Notes under the pieces: generated by a model | What the model saw: only the letters and a program-made list of their open reading frames with translations | Told to the model about the DNA's origin: nothing | The model's database searches: none | Source: Pseudomonas kermanshahensis | GTDB lineage: Bacteria > Pseudomonadota > Gammaproteobacteria > Pseudomonadales > Pseudomonadaceae | Assembly: GCF_014269205.2 (NCBI RefSeq) | Contig: NZ_JABWRY020000001.1 | Location: forward strand, 3,100,001-3,164,000 | DNA length: 64,000 bases | Direction: 5' to 3' | Shown here: positions 18,428 through 27,442 of the stretch, piece after piece | How the letters are laid out: every line of letters starts with the position of its first letter | Numbering within the stretch: the first letter of the stretch is position 1 | Made by a program: the position numbers and the translations under genes

Positions 18428-19741
18428 ATGAGCATACGCATTACCCACCTGAGCGTCCGTGACATCCGCTTCCCGACTTCGCTGTCGCTGGACGGCTCCG
18501 ACGCCATGAACAGCGCCCCTGACTACTCGGCCGCCTACGTCGTACTGCACACCGACGCCGACGCCCTCGAAGGCCATGGCCTGACCTTCACCATTGGCCG
18601 CGGCAACGAAATTTGCGCGGCGGCGGTGCAATCGCTGGCACCGATGATCGTCGGCCTGACCCTGCAAGAAATCACCGCCGACATGGGCGCGTTTTGGCAC
18701 CGTTTCACGGTGGGTGACAGCCAGTTGCGCTGGCTTGGCCCCGAGAAAGGCGTGATCCACCTGGCCACCGCCGCCATCATCAACGCCGTGTGGGACCTGT
18801 GGGCCAAGCACGAAGGCAAGCCGGTGTGGAAGCTGCTGGCCGACATGACCCCAGAGCAACTGGTGCGCTGCCTGGACTTCAGCTACGTCACCGACGTGCT
18901 GACCCCCGAGGAAGCCATCGCCCTGCTCCGCCGTCAGGTGCCAGGCAAGGCCCAGCGCGAAGCGCAAATGCTGCGCGAAGGCTACCCCGGCTACACCACC
19001 GCCCCCGGCTGGCTCGGCTACAGCGAAGAAAAAATGCGCCACTTGGCCCGCGAAGCGGTCGCCGACGGCTGGACCCACATCAAGCAGAAAATCGGCGCCG
19101 ACCTGGAAGAAGACATTCGCCGCGCCAGCATCCTGCGGGACGAAATCGGCTGGGAACGCACCCTGATGATGGACGCCAACCAGGTCTGGAGCGTCGATGA
19201 ATCGGTGGCCAACATGCGCCGCCTGGCCGCCTTCGAACCCTTGTGGATCGAAGAACCCACCAGCCCCGACGACATCCTCGGCCACGCAGCCATCCGCCAG
19301 CGCATCGCGCCCATCGGCGTGGCCACCGGCGAGCACTGCCACAACCGGGTGATGTTCAAGCAGATGTTCCAGGCCGGCGCACTGGACTTCTGCCAGCTGG
19401 ACGCGGCCCGCCTGGGTGGCCTGAACGAGGTGCTGATCGTGCTGTTGATGGCGGCCAAGTACGATGTGCCGGTCTGCCCGCATGGTGGCGGGGTCGGGCT
19501 GTGCGAATATGTGCAGAACATCGCCTTGTTCGACTACATCGCCGTTTCGGCATCGCTGCACAACCGGGTGCTGGAATACGTCGACCACCTGCACGAACAC
19601 TTCCTCGACCCGGTGGTGATCCGTCGCGGCCGCTACATGCCGCCACAGCGCCCGGGTTACAGCATTGAAATGCACGCTGACACCCTGGAACGCTACCAGT
19701 ACCCCAACGGCGCGGCGTGGCTCGACATCAACCGTTCCTGA
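18428..19741 (+). CDS. Enolase-superfamily sugar-acid dehydratase (L-fuconate dehydratase-like)
   Basis: A 437-residue mandelate-racemase-group enzyme. The KxK base is K219/K221 (HIKQKIG), metal ligands are D249, E275 and E302, and the partner histidine is H352 (CPHGGG). These are each one residue offset from the positions I recall for Xanthomonas L-fuconate dehydratase, and TAPGWLGYSEEKMR is typical of that branch. The reaction is dehydration of an aldonate such as L-fuconate to a 2-keto-3-deoxy acid. It is divergent from a LysR gene and followed by an importer. Confidence 0.85.
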   Translation: MSIRITHLSVRDIRFPTSLSLDGSDAMNSAPDYSAAYVVLHTDADALEGHGLTFTIGRGNEICAAAVQSLAPMIVGLTLQEITADMGAFWHRFTVGDSQLRWLGPEKGVIHLATAAIINAVWDLWAKHEGKPVWKLLADMTPEQLVRCLDFSYVTDVLTPEEAIALLRRQVPGKAQREAQMLREGYPGYTTAPGWLGYSEEKMRHLAREAVADGWTHIKQKIGADLEEDIRRASILRDEIGWERTLMMDANQVWSVDESVANMRRLAAFEPLWIEEPTSPDDILGHAAIRQRIAPIGVATGEHCHNRVMFKQMFQAGALDFCQLDAARLGGLNEVLIVLLMAAKYDVPVCPHGGGVGLCEYVQNIALFDYIAVSASLHNRVLEYVDHLHEHFLDPVVIRRGRYMPPQRPGYSIEMHADTLERYQYPNGAAWLDINRS

Positions 19742-19753
19742 CCTACCGACCTG

Positions 19754-19780
19754 GGTGTGCCGCCGCAAGCGCGGCACACC
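19754..19780 (+). promoter_or_regulatory. Intercistronic hairpin between dehydratase and transporter genes
   Basis: A perfect 10-base inverted repeat (GGTGTGCCGC at 19754-19763, GCGGCACACC at 19771-19780) with a 7-base loop begins 12 bases after the dehydratase stop and ends 28 bases before the MFS start. It lacks a U-tract, so it may stabilise the upstream mRNA or reduce read-through rather than terminate fully. Confidence 0.55.
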
Positions 19781-19808
19781 ACCAGCACTTATCACGGGGA
19801 AAAAAACA

Positions 19809-21110
19809 ATGACAATCCTCACCGGCACGACAGCGGCCACCGCGCCTGCCGTCGCTACCGAACAGCGCCTGAACGGCCTGTTGCTGCGCAAATTGATGCC
19901 ACTGCTCATCGTCGTCTACGTGATGAGCTTCCTCGACCGCACCAACATCGCCTTGGCCAAGGCCAGCATGGGCATCGACCTGGGCCTGTCGGCGGCGGCC
20001 TACGGCCTGGGTGCCGGGCTGTTCTTCCTCACCTATGCCCTGGCCGAAGTGCCGAGCAACCTGATCATGCACCGGGTGGGCGCACGCTTTTGGATCACCC
20101 GCATCATGATCACCTGGGGCCTGCTGTCAGCGGGCATGGCGTTCGTCCAGGGGGAAACCTCGTTCTACATCATGCGCCTGCTGCTCGGGGTGGCCGAGGC
20201 CGGCCTGTTCCCCGGCGTCATGCTGTACCTGACGTACTGGTTCGACCGCGAACAGCGTGCGCGCGCCACCGGCTACTTCCTGCTGGGTGTGTGCCTGGCG
20301 AACATCCTCAGTGGGCCGCTGGGCGGCGCGCTGCTGGAAATGGACGGCGTGCTGGGCTGGCACGGCTGGCAATGGCTGTTCGTGCTTGAAGGCCTGCCTG
20401 CAGTGGCGCTGGCCTATGTGGTGTGGAAGAAGCTGCCCGATGGCCCCGCGTCGGCACCTTGGCTGTCCGCTGCCGATGCCCAGGACATCGAGCGTCGCCT
20501 GAGTGCCGAACGGGCTGCAGCGCCGCAACAGAGCAAGCTGGGGCAAATGTTTCGCGACAAGCAGATCTGGTTGGCGATTGCGGTGTATTTTGTGCACCAG
20601 ATCACCATCTACACCGTGATCTTCTTCTTGCCAGGCATCATCGGCACCTATGCCGCGCTGTCGCCCTTCCAGGTCGGGTTGCTGACCTCGGTACCCTGGA
20701 TCGCCGCCGCCATCGGCGCCGCCACATTCCCGCGCCTGGCGACCTCGCCCAGCCGTTGCCGTACCCTACTGTTCTTTGGTCTGCTGACCATGTCGGCCGG
20801 GTTGCTGCTTGCTTCGCTGTCCAACTCCTTCATTGGGCTGATCGGCTTTTCGTTGACCGCCTTGATGCTGTTCGTGGTGCAGTCGATCATCTTCGTCTTC
20901 CCGTCCAGCCGCCTGAGCGGTAACGCACTGGCGGCGGGCCTGGCCTTTGTCACCACCTGCGGCCTGTTTGGTGGGTTTGTAGGGCCGTCGGTGATGGGCC
21001 TGATCGAACAGGCCACCGGCAGCACCCGCAATGGCTTGTGGATCATTGCTTCGATGCTGGTGGTGGCGGCACTGATCAGCACCCGTTTGCGTCAGGGGCA
21101 GGAGCAGTAG
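19809..21110 (+). CDS. MFS transporter, ACS family (sugar acid / tartrate-like importer)
   Basis: A 433-residue inner-membrane transporter with ~12 membrane segments. VVYVMSFLDRTNIALAK and GVAEAGLFPGVMLYLTYWF are signatures of the phthalate/tartrate/sugar-acid branch of the ACS family. The ATG at 19809 (MTILTG) follows a GGGGA ribosome binding site; the open frame upstream lies in the dehydratase gene. It is paired with the fuconate-dehydratase-like gene and is probably its substrate importer. It ends 7 bases from the convergent MocR-like gene. Confidence 0.86.
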   Translation: MTILTGTTAATAPAVATEQRLNGLLLRKLMPLLIVVYVMSFLDRTNIALAKASMGIDLGLSAAAYGLGAGLFFLTYALAEVPSNLIMHRVGARFWITRIMITWGLLSAGMAFVQGETSFYIMRLLLGVAEAGLFPGVMLYLTYWFDREQRARATGYFLLGVCLANILSGPLGGALLEMDGVLGWHGWQWLFVLEGLPAVALAYVVWKKLPDGPASAPWLSAADAQDIERRLSAERAAAPQQSKLGQMFRDKQIWLAIAVYFVHQITIYTVIFFLPGIIGTYAALSPFQVGLLTSVPWIAAAIGAATFPRLATSPSRCRTLLFFGLLTMSAGLLLASLSNSFIGLIGFSLTALMLFVVQSIIFVFPSSRLSGNALAAGLAFVTTCGLFGGFVGPSVMGLIEQATGSTRNGLWIIASMLVVAALISTRLRQGQEQ

Positions 21111-21117
21111 CTCGCCC

Positions 21118-22491
21118 TCATCTCAAGTGCTGCGAGCCGCGCTGCCCTATTGGCCGGCCGCAGCGCAGCTCCAGCGCTTGAGCCAGCTTTTCCAGAGCAT
21201 GCTGCAATGCATCAGGATCCTCGCCCACCCAGGTCAGTGCCAGGTATTGCTGATGACGTACCTCCGCGCTGTGCTGCCCACCTGGGACCACGCGCAGGTC
21301 GGTGCCTGACAACGCCGCTACCACGTCATCCAGTCGCAGCGGCCAGCGGGAGCGCAACCACAGGGTCCAGCCGCCCTCGGGCATGTCGAACGTCACGTGT
21401 TCGCCCAGCTCAAGCTTGAGTTGCCGGCTAAAGCACGCCATGCGCCGTTGCAGTTCTGCCCGCAGCCGCGCCAGCTGGGTCTCGATTTCACCTTTGCCAA
21501 GCAGGTGAGCAAGTGCCTGCAGCCGCAACGGCGCCAGCTGAAACGCACGCTGGGCGAACGCCTCGGCCAAGCCGGCATGACGCCCCATCACATAGGCATA
21601 AGGCGCTTCGCCCCCCACTGCGGCCTCGAACGACCCCATCACCAACAGCCAGCGCGGGTCGACCCAGTCGCGCAGGCGCGCATTCGGTGGCCCGCTGTAA
21701 CACAGCTCGCTGTCCAGGTCGCTTTCCAGCAACCACACCGGGTGGTCGCCAAGCAGTTGGCCAATCTGCTGTTGGTCATGCTGCGACATCAGCCTGCCCT
21801 GCGGCAGGCTGAGGCACGATGGCATGATCAGCATACCCACCGGCTCGGCACTGAGCAGCCGTGCCAACGCCTGCAAATCCGCCGTGCCGCTGTTGCTCAA
21901 CGGTACCTCCAGCACACGCATGCCGCAGCGCTGCAAGGCGCGCAGCACCGGCCAGCAGCACGGCGATTGCACCAGCACGGTGGCGCCACGCAAGGCCAAC
22001 GCCGCCAGCAGCACTTCCACCAATGCCTGCACGTCAGGGGCAAGGTGCACCTCCTCGGCACGCCAGTAATGGGTGGAGGAACGGGTATAGCGCTCGGCCA
22101 ACGCATTGCGCAGACGAGCACCGCCGACCTCTTCCACCGGGGCGGTGCCACGCGCACGCTGACGTGCCAGGCGCCGCTCATGGGTAAACAGCGACCGCTC
22201 CAGCATCGAGTGAGCGGGCACATGCCATGGCCCAGCCACCGCTTGCACCGGCGAGCCGCCAGCGTGGGCGCGCACGAAGTAACCGGACCGCGGCACGCAA
22301 TGCACACGGCCCTCATCCTCCAGCAAGCTGTAGGCGCTCTGCACAGTGGCCAGCGATACGCGCAAGCGCCGCGAAAGCGTGCGTAACGACGGCAAGCGCC
22401 ATGGCTCACGGCCTTGTGCCTCATCGATCAGCGCTTCAAGGTAGTGATACACCTTCCGATAGGCGTAGTCGCCCGGTACCGATCGGCCCAT
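21118..22491 (-). CDS. MocR/PdxR-type regulator with degenerate aminotransferase domain
   Basis: A 457-residue protein with a GntR-type winged helix (about residues 10-75; LPSLRTLSRRLRVSLATVQSAY split over it) joined to a fold-I aminotransferase-like domain. In canonical MocR proteins the PLP-binding lysine lies in a TFSK-type motif; here the equivalent segment (residues 286-290, GSFEA) has alanine at the lysine position. It therefore probably does not form the PLP aldimine and may sense another ligand. Its ATG overlaps by one base the stop of the upstream unknown gene (TGATG), so the two are co-translated. Confidence 0.82.
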   Translation of the reverse strand: MGRSVPGDYAYRKVYHYLEALIDEAQGREPWRLPSLRTLSRRLRVSLATVQSAYSLLEDEGRVHCVPRSGYFVRAHAGGSPVQAVAGPWHVPAHSMLERSLFTHERRLARQRARGTAPVEEVGGARLRNALAERYTRSSTHYWRAEEVHLAPDVQALVEVLLAALALRGATVLVQSPCCWPVLRALQRCGMRVLEVPLSNSGTADLQALARLLSAEPVGMLIMPSCLSLPQGRLMSQHDQQQIGQLLGDHPVWLLESDLDSELCYSGPPNARLRDWVDPRWLLVMGSFEAAVGGEAPYAYVMGRHAGLAEAFAQRAFQLAPLRLQALAHLLGKGEIETQLARLRAELQRRMACFSRQLKLELGEHVTFDMPEGGWTLWLRSRWPLRLDDVVAALSGTDLRVVPGGQHSAEVRHQQYLALTWVGEDPDALQHALEKLAQALELRCGRPIGQRGSQHLR

Positions 22492-23873
22492 CAGGGCAAG
22501 CCCTCAAAGGCGGGCCTTCCTGCAGCGGGCGGGCGCGGCAGCCACTTCAGGTGCACATCGCGGCGAGCCAGGTTGGCCATCAAGCGCCTCGACGACGGTT
22601 GCAGGCCCCCCTCATAGATCGCCCGCAACGGTACCAGCGCCAGGCCGCTGGTGTTCACCAGCCAGTCCTTCACCGCCTCGGGGCACGGCTTACCCTGCAA
22701 GGCCCGGTGCAGGTAGGGCAACGCCACCAACATGTCGGGATGACGGCATCTTAAAAAACGCTCAAGGCCTTTTCCCTGCCGGGCGAAAGGGCTGAACAGC
22801 AGGCACACCAGTTGGGTCTGGCTGATGCCATAGGGTTTGCCCAGGTGCGCGGAGGTTGGCTCGCGCTGCCCGCCGTCGCTGCTGGGGCTTGCCAAGCGTA
22901 GTGCCGGCCGATGGACCAGCGGCTCGAGGCTGCGCGCGCGCAAATCGTGCAGTTGCGCCACGGCCCGCGAATCGACAAAGGCCGCCAAGGGCCAAGCGTC
23001 CTGGGCCGCATCGAAGCAGCAGCCCAGCATGTGATCGAACTGCTCGTCCTCAAGCAGGTGTGGCAGCAGGTCGTCGATGGCGATTACACGTAAGGGCGCC
23101 TCCTCGGTTGCCATGCTGCTTGAAGCGTCTGCGCGCTCCAGGGGTGAGCCGGCAACCCCATGTAACCTGCCCAGCCCATTGGCCAATGCCGACAGGCACT
23201 GGTGCACGACGTGGGGGCCACGCTCCCCTGCAAGGCGCAGGCTCCGCCGCGCCCAGGCCAGGTAGCGGCGGCGCTGGCGTGCAGGTACGGCAGTAATCAG
23301 CACATCGGCCCGCGGCTGCGCCTGCAGCGCAAGGCCCACTGCGCCCGCCAGCTCCAGGTGCAGCCGGCTGCCCAGCAGGGCTTCGGGCCTGGCATCGACC
23401 CCGTGGCCGAACATCAGCATGGCATTGCGCGCCAGTGCCCAGCGCTCCGGTGCAGCCGACTGCCGACGGCTGAAAGGCACGACTTCGCAGCCTTCGGTCA
23501 TCTGCAGTTGCACCCGCGGGTCATCCTGCATGAACAAGGCATTGAAGCTGCGTTCATGGTTTTCCAGCACGGTACTGCCGGCAGCAGGCAGGTTGACCAC
23601 CAGTACCCGCAACTGAAACGTCACAGGTGCACGCAAGGCGATACTCAACTGGGCGGCACGCAAGGTGGCCAACAGGTGGGCACTGCGCCGATCAGCCCCT
23701 TGCAGCACCAGCAAACGGAACGTGCCAATGTATTCGGGCCCACCGGCAGCCACCAGCAATCGCTGAATCAGCAACTGCAAGGAGGCACGTTGCGCCTGGG
23801 ACATATGGCTCAACAAGCGCTCGAGCACTTGCTGGTAGATATAGTGCATCGCCTGATCGTGTATAGCGCCCAC
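22491..23873 (-). CDS. Unrecognised 460-residue protein, coupled to MocR-like regulator
   Basis: I do not recognise this family. The protein is soluble-looking, with no signal peptide or clear membrane segments, rich in Leu, Ala and Arg, and has normal high-GC codon use. It starts at GTG 23871-23873, with AGGTGA 5 bases upstream, and its stop overlaps the start of the regulator gene. An internal basic segment (VPARQRRRYLAWARRSLRL) stands out. The tight coupling suggests that it works with the MocR-like protein, but no function can be stated. Confidence 0.75.
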   Translation of the reverse strand: MGAIHDQAMHYIYQQVLERLLSHMSQAQRASLQLLIQRLLVAAGGPEYIGTFRLLVLQGADRRSAHLLATLRAAQLSIALRAPVTFQLRVLVVNLPAAGSTVLENHERSFNALFMQDDPRVQLQMTEGCEVVPFSRRQSAAPERWALARNAMLMFGHGVDARPEALLGSRLHLELAGAVGLALQAQPRADVLITAVPARQRRRYLAWARRSLRLAGERGPHVVHQCLSALANGLGRLHGVAGSPLERADASSSMATEEAPLRVIAIDDLLPHLLEDEQFDHMLGCCFDAAQDAWPLAAFVDSRAVAQLHDLRARSLEPLVHRPALRLASPSSDGGQREPTSAHLGKPYGISQTQLVCLLFSPFARQGKGLERFLRCRHPDMLVALPYLHRALQGKPCPEAVKDWLVNTSGLALVPLRAIYEGGLQPSSRRLMANLARRDVHLKWLPRPPAAGRPAFEGLP

Positions 23874-24389
23874 GTAATCACCTCATCAACTTCATGTATC
23901 CATCACACCGGCAACTGCAAACAGTGCAATGCGTCCTTCCTGAAGAAATTTCCTACAAACTACGGGAAATAATGACGTGAACTGCTCTGTCGCCAAGCCA
24001 TCGAAAAAAATGCGCCGCACCGATGACCGGCTGCTGCCATACGCTGCCCTAACTCGGGCATAGCCATGCTCATTCCACGCTCCTTGCGCAAACTATCACT
24101 GGGCCATTATCGAGCGTTGGATATCGAATAGAAGATACAGATCAGCGTAAAAAAACCATTCAGCAAGCATGGGAATACACAATGCTCCGGGGGCCGCAAG
24201 TATTCAACTTGAATTTCCTTCCAAGATATTACGACAATTAAAAGCAAACACTTAAAATATGTAGTCTCCGTACTTTTTAATTGTAGGATGCGTCTGATTT
24301 TTTATGGATATAGCATTTGGGCATTGCACCCGCCCACGCACAAAAAACCCGGGACGTTGCCCGGGTTCTTGTGGTCTTCAACGCCCCCT
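23874..24389. other. AT-rich gene-free region
   Basis: This 516-base stretch contains no credible gene. The part from about 24100 to 24310 is markedly AT-rich for this genome. It must contain the promoter of the minus-strand unknown/MocR pair near 23900-24000, and it ends with the mexS terminator hairpin. Confidence 0.6.
24342..24370 (-). terminator. Rho-independent terminator of mexS
   Basis: Read on the minus strand: a stem of CCCGGG arms with extra flanking A-T pairs, a short AACG-type loop, and then six T residues. It lies 20 bases after the mexS stop codon. Confidence 0.85.
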
Positions 24390-25415
24390 TCAGGAAGGCT
24401 GTGCCATGTCCAGTACCACCCGCCCGCCACACGGGCATTCATCCATGTACCGATGCGCCTCGACCACCTGATCGAACGGATACACCTTGATGATCTGCGG
24501 GGTCAGCAACTGATCGGCGGTGAACTGGTTGATATCCCGCAGCGCCCGCTGCAGCGCGACCTGGTCCTGGCTGATACCCAGCTCCGGCTTGCCGGTAAAG
24601 TTGCCGATACAGTGCACATAGAACTGGATGTTCTTCTGAAACGCCGCACAGGCCGGGAACGGTGTCTGGTTGCCGCCTTGCAGGCCGTACAGCACCAGGC
24701 TGCCACGAGGCGCGAGCACATCGCCAAGCAGCGACATCTGCGGCCCACCCATGCCATCGAGAACCATGTCCACGCCACGCCCGTCGGTGTATTTGCCAAC
24801 CTGCAGCAGCAGGTCCTGCTCTTCGGTGACAATTACCTTGTCCGCCCCCAGGCCCAACAGGTAGTCGCGCTGTTCAGGCTCCTTGGTGGCCGCAAACACC
24901 TTCAACCCCAGCGCCTTGCCCAGCTGCACAAACGCAGGCCCGGCGCAGTGGCTGGCATCGGTCACCAACGCGGTTTGCCCTGCCTTGGCGCGGGCCAGGT
25001 CGACATACGCGAAGTAGGCAATCAACAGCGGCGTGTAATGCACGCTGGCTTCGATCGGCGTGAGGATAGCCGGGTAGCGGGTGATGGCTGTACGCGGCAA
25101 CACGATCACGTCGCCATAGACCGGGTGATCATTGGCGCTGGTGGCCGGAAAGCTGGCGACCCGGTCACCGACCGCAATATCCTCGACCCCTTCACCGACA
25201 GCCGTCACCACACCCGCCATCTCATGGCCGATTCCCGCCGGCAGGCGGGCTTGGGACGGTGCCAGGTTCTGACGCCAGAGCACGTCATACCAGCTGACGC
25301 CGATCGCCTCGACGCGGACCTGCACCTCGTCGGCGGCGGGCGACGGTTCGGCCTGCTCTTCGCAACGGAGCACATCGGCTGCACCGAACTTGTGGAAACG
25401 GATCATGCGGGACAT
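24390..25415 (-). CDS. mexS: MexS/Qrh-like zinc-type quinone oxidoreductase
   Basis: A 341-residue medium-chain dehydrogenase/reductase. The N-terminal GroES-like part shows GHEMAGVVTAVGEGV and DRVASFP; the Rossmann part shows DASHCAGPAFVQLGKALGLKV. It is divergent from a MexT orthologue, exactly the arrangement of mexS-mexT in P. aeruginosa, where MexS is thought to remove an electrophilic MexT-activating metabolite. The ATG at 25413-25415 (MSRMIRF) has GAGG 7 bases upstream; a longer upstream frame is not supported. Confidence 0.88.
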   Translation of the reverse strand: MSRMIRFHKFGAADVLRCEEQAEPSPAADEVQVRVEAIGVSWYDVLWRQNLAPSQARLPAGIGHEMAGVVTAVGEGVEDIAVGDRVASFPATSANDHPVYGDVIVLPRTAITRYPAILTPIEASVHYTPLLIAYFAYVDLARAKAGQTALVTDASHCAGPAFVQLGKALGLKVFAATKEPEQRDYLLGLGADKVIVTEEQDLLLQVGKYTDGRGVDMVLDGMGGPQMSLLGDVLAPRGSLVLYGLQGGNQTPFPACAAFQKNIQFYVHCIGNFTGKPELGISQDQVALQRALRDINQFTADQLLTPQIIKVYPFDQVVEAHRYMDECPCGGRVVLDMAQPS

Positions 25416-25619
25416 CGCATACCTCGCCTTGTGAACCTCTATTACCACGGACTTTATCCGGGCTTTGGCCGTTAGACCATCAGTGGTCATTAATAGTCGA
25501 CATGCTTGTCATCGATTGGGCACCTGACATTCATCTGAATTGGCCCCCGGAAATCGGTGCAGGGTAACAGCCTTTGGCCTTAAGATTCACCCCTGCCCCA
25601 CTTTAGGCGAAGCGCACCG
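25416..25619. promoter_or_regulatory. Divergent mexS/mexT control region
   Basis: This 204-base region separates mexS and mexT and should hold both promoters and the MexT site upstream of mexS. A small inverted repeat GACCA-N4-TGGTC is at 25475-25488 and a GTCGAC core lies just beyond it (about 25496-25501). I could not fit the published nod-box-like MexT consensus cleanly, so the exact site is unassigned. Confidence 0.45.
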
Positions 25620-26534
25620 ATGAATCGAAACGACCTGCGTCGTGTAGACCTCAACCTGCTGATCGTGTTCGAAACGCTGATGCACGAGCGTAGCGTGACC
25701 CGTGCTGCCGAGAAACTGTTCCTCGGCCAGCCGGCCATCAGCGCGGCCCTGTCGCGCCTGCGCAACCTGTTCGACGACCCCCTGTTCGTGCGCACCGGCC
25801 GCAGTATGGAGCCCTCGGCGCGGGCACATGAAATCTTCGCCCTGCTCTCCCCGGCGCTGGACTCGATCTCTACCGCTGTCAGCCGCGCGGCCGAGTTCGA
25901 CCCCGCCACCAGCAACGCGGTGTTCCGCATCGGCCTGTCGGACGACGCCGAATTCGCCTTGCTGCCGCAACTGCTTAAACGCATCCGTGCCGAAGCACCG
26001 GGTATTGTGCTGGTGGTACGCCGGGTCAACTACTTGCTGATGCCAACGCTGCTGGCCTCGGGGGAAATCTCGGTGGGCGTGAGCTACACCAGCGAGCTGC
26101 CAGCCAATGCCAAGCGCAAGGTGCTGCGCCGCAGCAAGCCGAAACTGCTGCGCGCCGACAGTGTGCCCGGCAGCATCACCCTGGACGACTTCTGCGCCCG
26201 GCCGCACGCCCTGGTGTCGTTTGCCGGTGACCTGTCCGGTTTCATCGACGAAGCCCTGGACGAGATAGGCCGCAAGCGCCATGTGGTGCTCGCGGTGCCG
26301 CAGTTCAATGGGCTGGGGAGTTTGCTGGCGGGTACCGACATCGTTGCCACGGTGCCGGATTACACGGCGGATGCGTTGACGGCTGCCGGGGGGTTGCGGG
26401 CTGAGGACCTGCCGATCGAGGTGCGCAGTTTCGAACTGCACATGGCGTGGCGGGGGGCGCAGGATAACGATCCGGCGGAGCGCTGGTTGCGGTCGCGGAT
26501 TCAGATGTTCTTTGGCGACCCGGACAGTCTTTGA
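25620..26534 (+). CDS. mexT: MexT, LysR-type activator of multidrug efflux / redox response
   Basis: A 304-residue LysR regulator. The N-terminus (MNRNDLRRVDLNLLIVFETL, then SVTRAAEKLFLGQPAISAAL) and the C-terminus (SRIQMFFGDPDSL) match my memory of P. aeruginosa MexT almost residue for residue. MexT activates mexS and mexEF-oprN under electrophilic or disulfide stress. No frameshift or deletion is visible, so it appears intact. The efflux operon does not follow it here; instead a 900-base spacer leads into an accessory gene cluster. Confidence 0.93.
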   Translation: MNRNDLRRVDLNLLIVFETLMHERSVTRAAEKLFLGQPAISAALSRLRNLFDDPLFVRTGRSMEPSARAHEIFALLSPALDSISTAVSRAAEFDPATSNAVFRIGLSDDAEFALLPQLLKRIRAEAPGIVLVVRRVNYLLMPTLLASGEISVGVSYTSELPANAKRKVLRRSKPKLLRADSVPGSITLDDFCARPHALVSFAGDLSGFIDEALDEIGRKRHVVLAVPQFNGLGSLLAGTDIVATVPDYTADALTAAGGLRAEDLPIEVRSFELHMAWRGAQDNDPAERWLRSRIQMFFGDPDSL

Positions 26535-27442
26535 TCAGAACGCCATGAAGGCAACAGTCCGGCCGGACAACTGCCATGGCACTCGCCGACGCGATAAGCA
26601 GAGACAGCGAACACAGCGAACGGCCGTGACACAGCACCACGCCCTACCACAGCGCATGGAGTGGGACCTTCTTGGTTGGACTGATGTCCATCTCTGCCCA
26701 TGCTTTCGCCACACCCCCCCATATCGTCAGTCAGTGCCCTGACGGTGTCACGGGACACAGTACAAATCATGCCCAGCGACATGCCCGGACAACATTGCGG
26801 CGTAGGTGGCCGCTCCAGATTGAAGTTGGAAAGTCAATAACGGCAACCGCAAGACTTATCATCTCCGACTATGGTACACGCCAATGACACCTATTACTGC
26901 GCTATACGCAGAGGCTGACGGAAGTTGTTTTCATGGCTACTCGGAATAATGAGTCCTCTACTTTTGACATCTTGAAGATGTGCGATACAAGGGTGCGGTG
27001 CAAAAGGATACTCGAGGAACATTTTGTAACGAAACCCAATGCACTCCGACGATTTTTCCTACAACTCAGTCGCCACCTTTAAACAGATCGATCACCGCCT
27101 CCAATGAGCGAAACTATGAATCGGATTTCGGTTCGAGGCGAGACGCTTAGGCGCTGAAGCCGCCAGCACCGCCCCAGGATTAGATAATTCAAGGATAGTT
27201 GCCTTTTACGCGACTATTGACAGCTCGATTTACTTGTCCGAAATAAATGCTTGACATCAAAATTTGGTTTTGGCCATATTTAATCGCACTGAGCACCGGC
27301 TACTGACCTACTACAACTGTGGTCAACGACTGAAACTCAGGTCAGTTTCTTCACTGCGCCCCCATAAGGATACCCGAGGCAGCGCTCGACGTATTCGCAA
27401 AGACAACTTTTATCGAGCTTGAACCAAGCAAATGGAAGGTTT
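26535..27442. other. Long gene-free region at the left edge of the accessory island
   Basis: About 900 bases separate mexT from the ATP-grasp gene. A 12-base palindrome GTCCGGCCGGAC (26557-26568) follows mexT closely. Base composition falls from typical GC-rich to visibly AT-rich after about 26830. I found no convincing gene: short frames here have no recognisable protein character. The last 250 bases carry good sigma-70-type promoter elements for the cassette. Confidence 0.6.
27217..27280 (+). promoter_or_regulatory. Candidate tandem sigma-70 promoters of the ATP-grasp cassette
   Basis: A perfect -35 hexamer TTGACA at 27251-27256 is followed after 18 bases by CATATT (27275-27280). A second TTGACA at 27217-27222 is followed after 17-19 bases by an A/T-rich segment, AAATAAAT. 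Both point toward the ATP-grasp gene, leaving an untranslated leader of about 150 bases. Confidence 0.5.

Noticed and set aside
25475..25510. A nod-box-like MexT binding site in the mexS-mexT gap
   Set aside because: I could not align the published consensus without forcing spacings; only a small inverted repeat and a GTCGAC core are visible.
26501..26782. Short open frames on both strands just after mexT
   Set aside because: They overlap the mexT 3' end, lack ribosome binding sites and show no protein-like sequence character.
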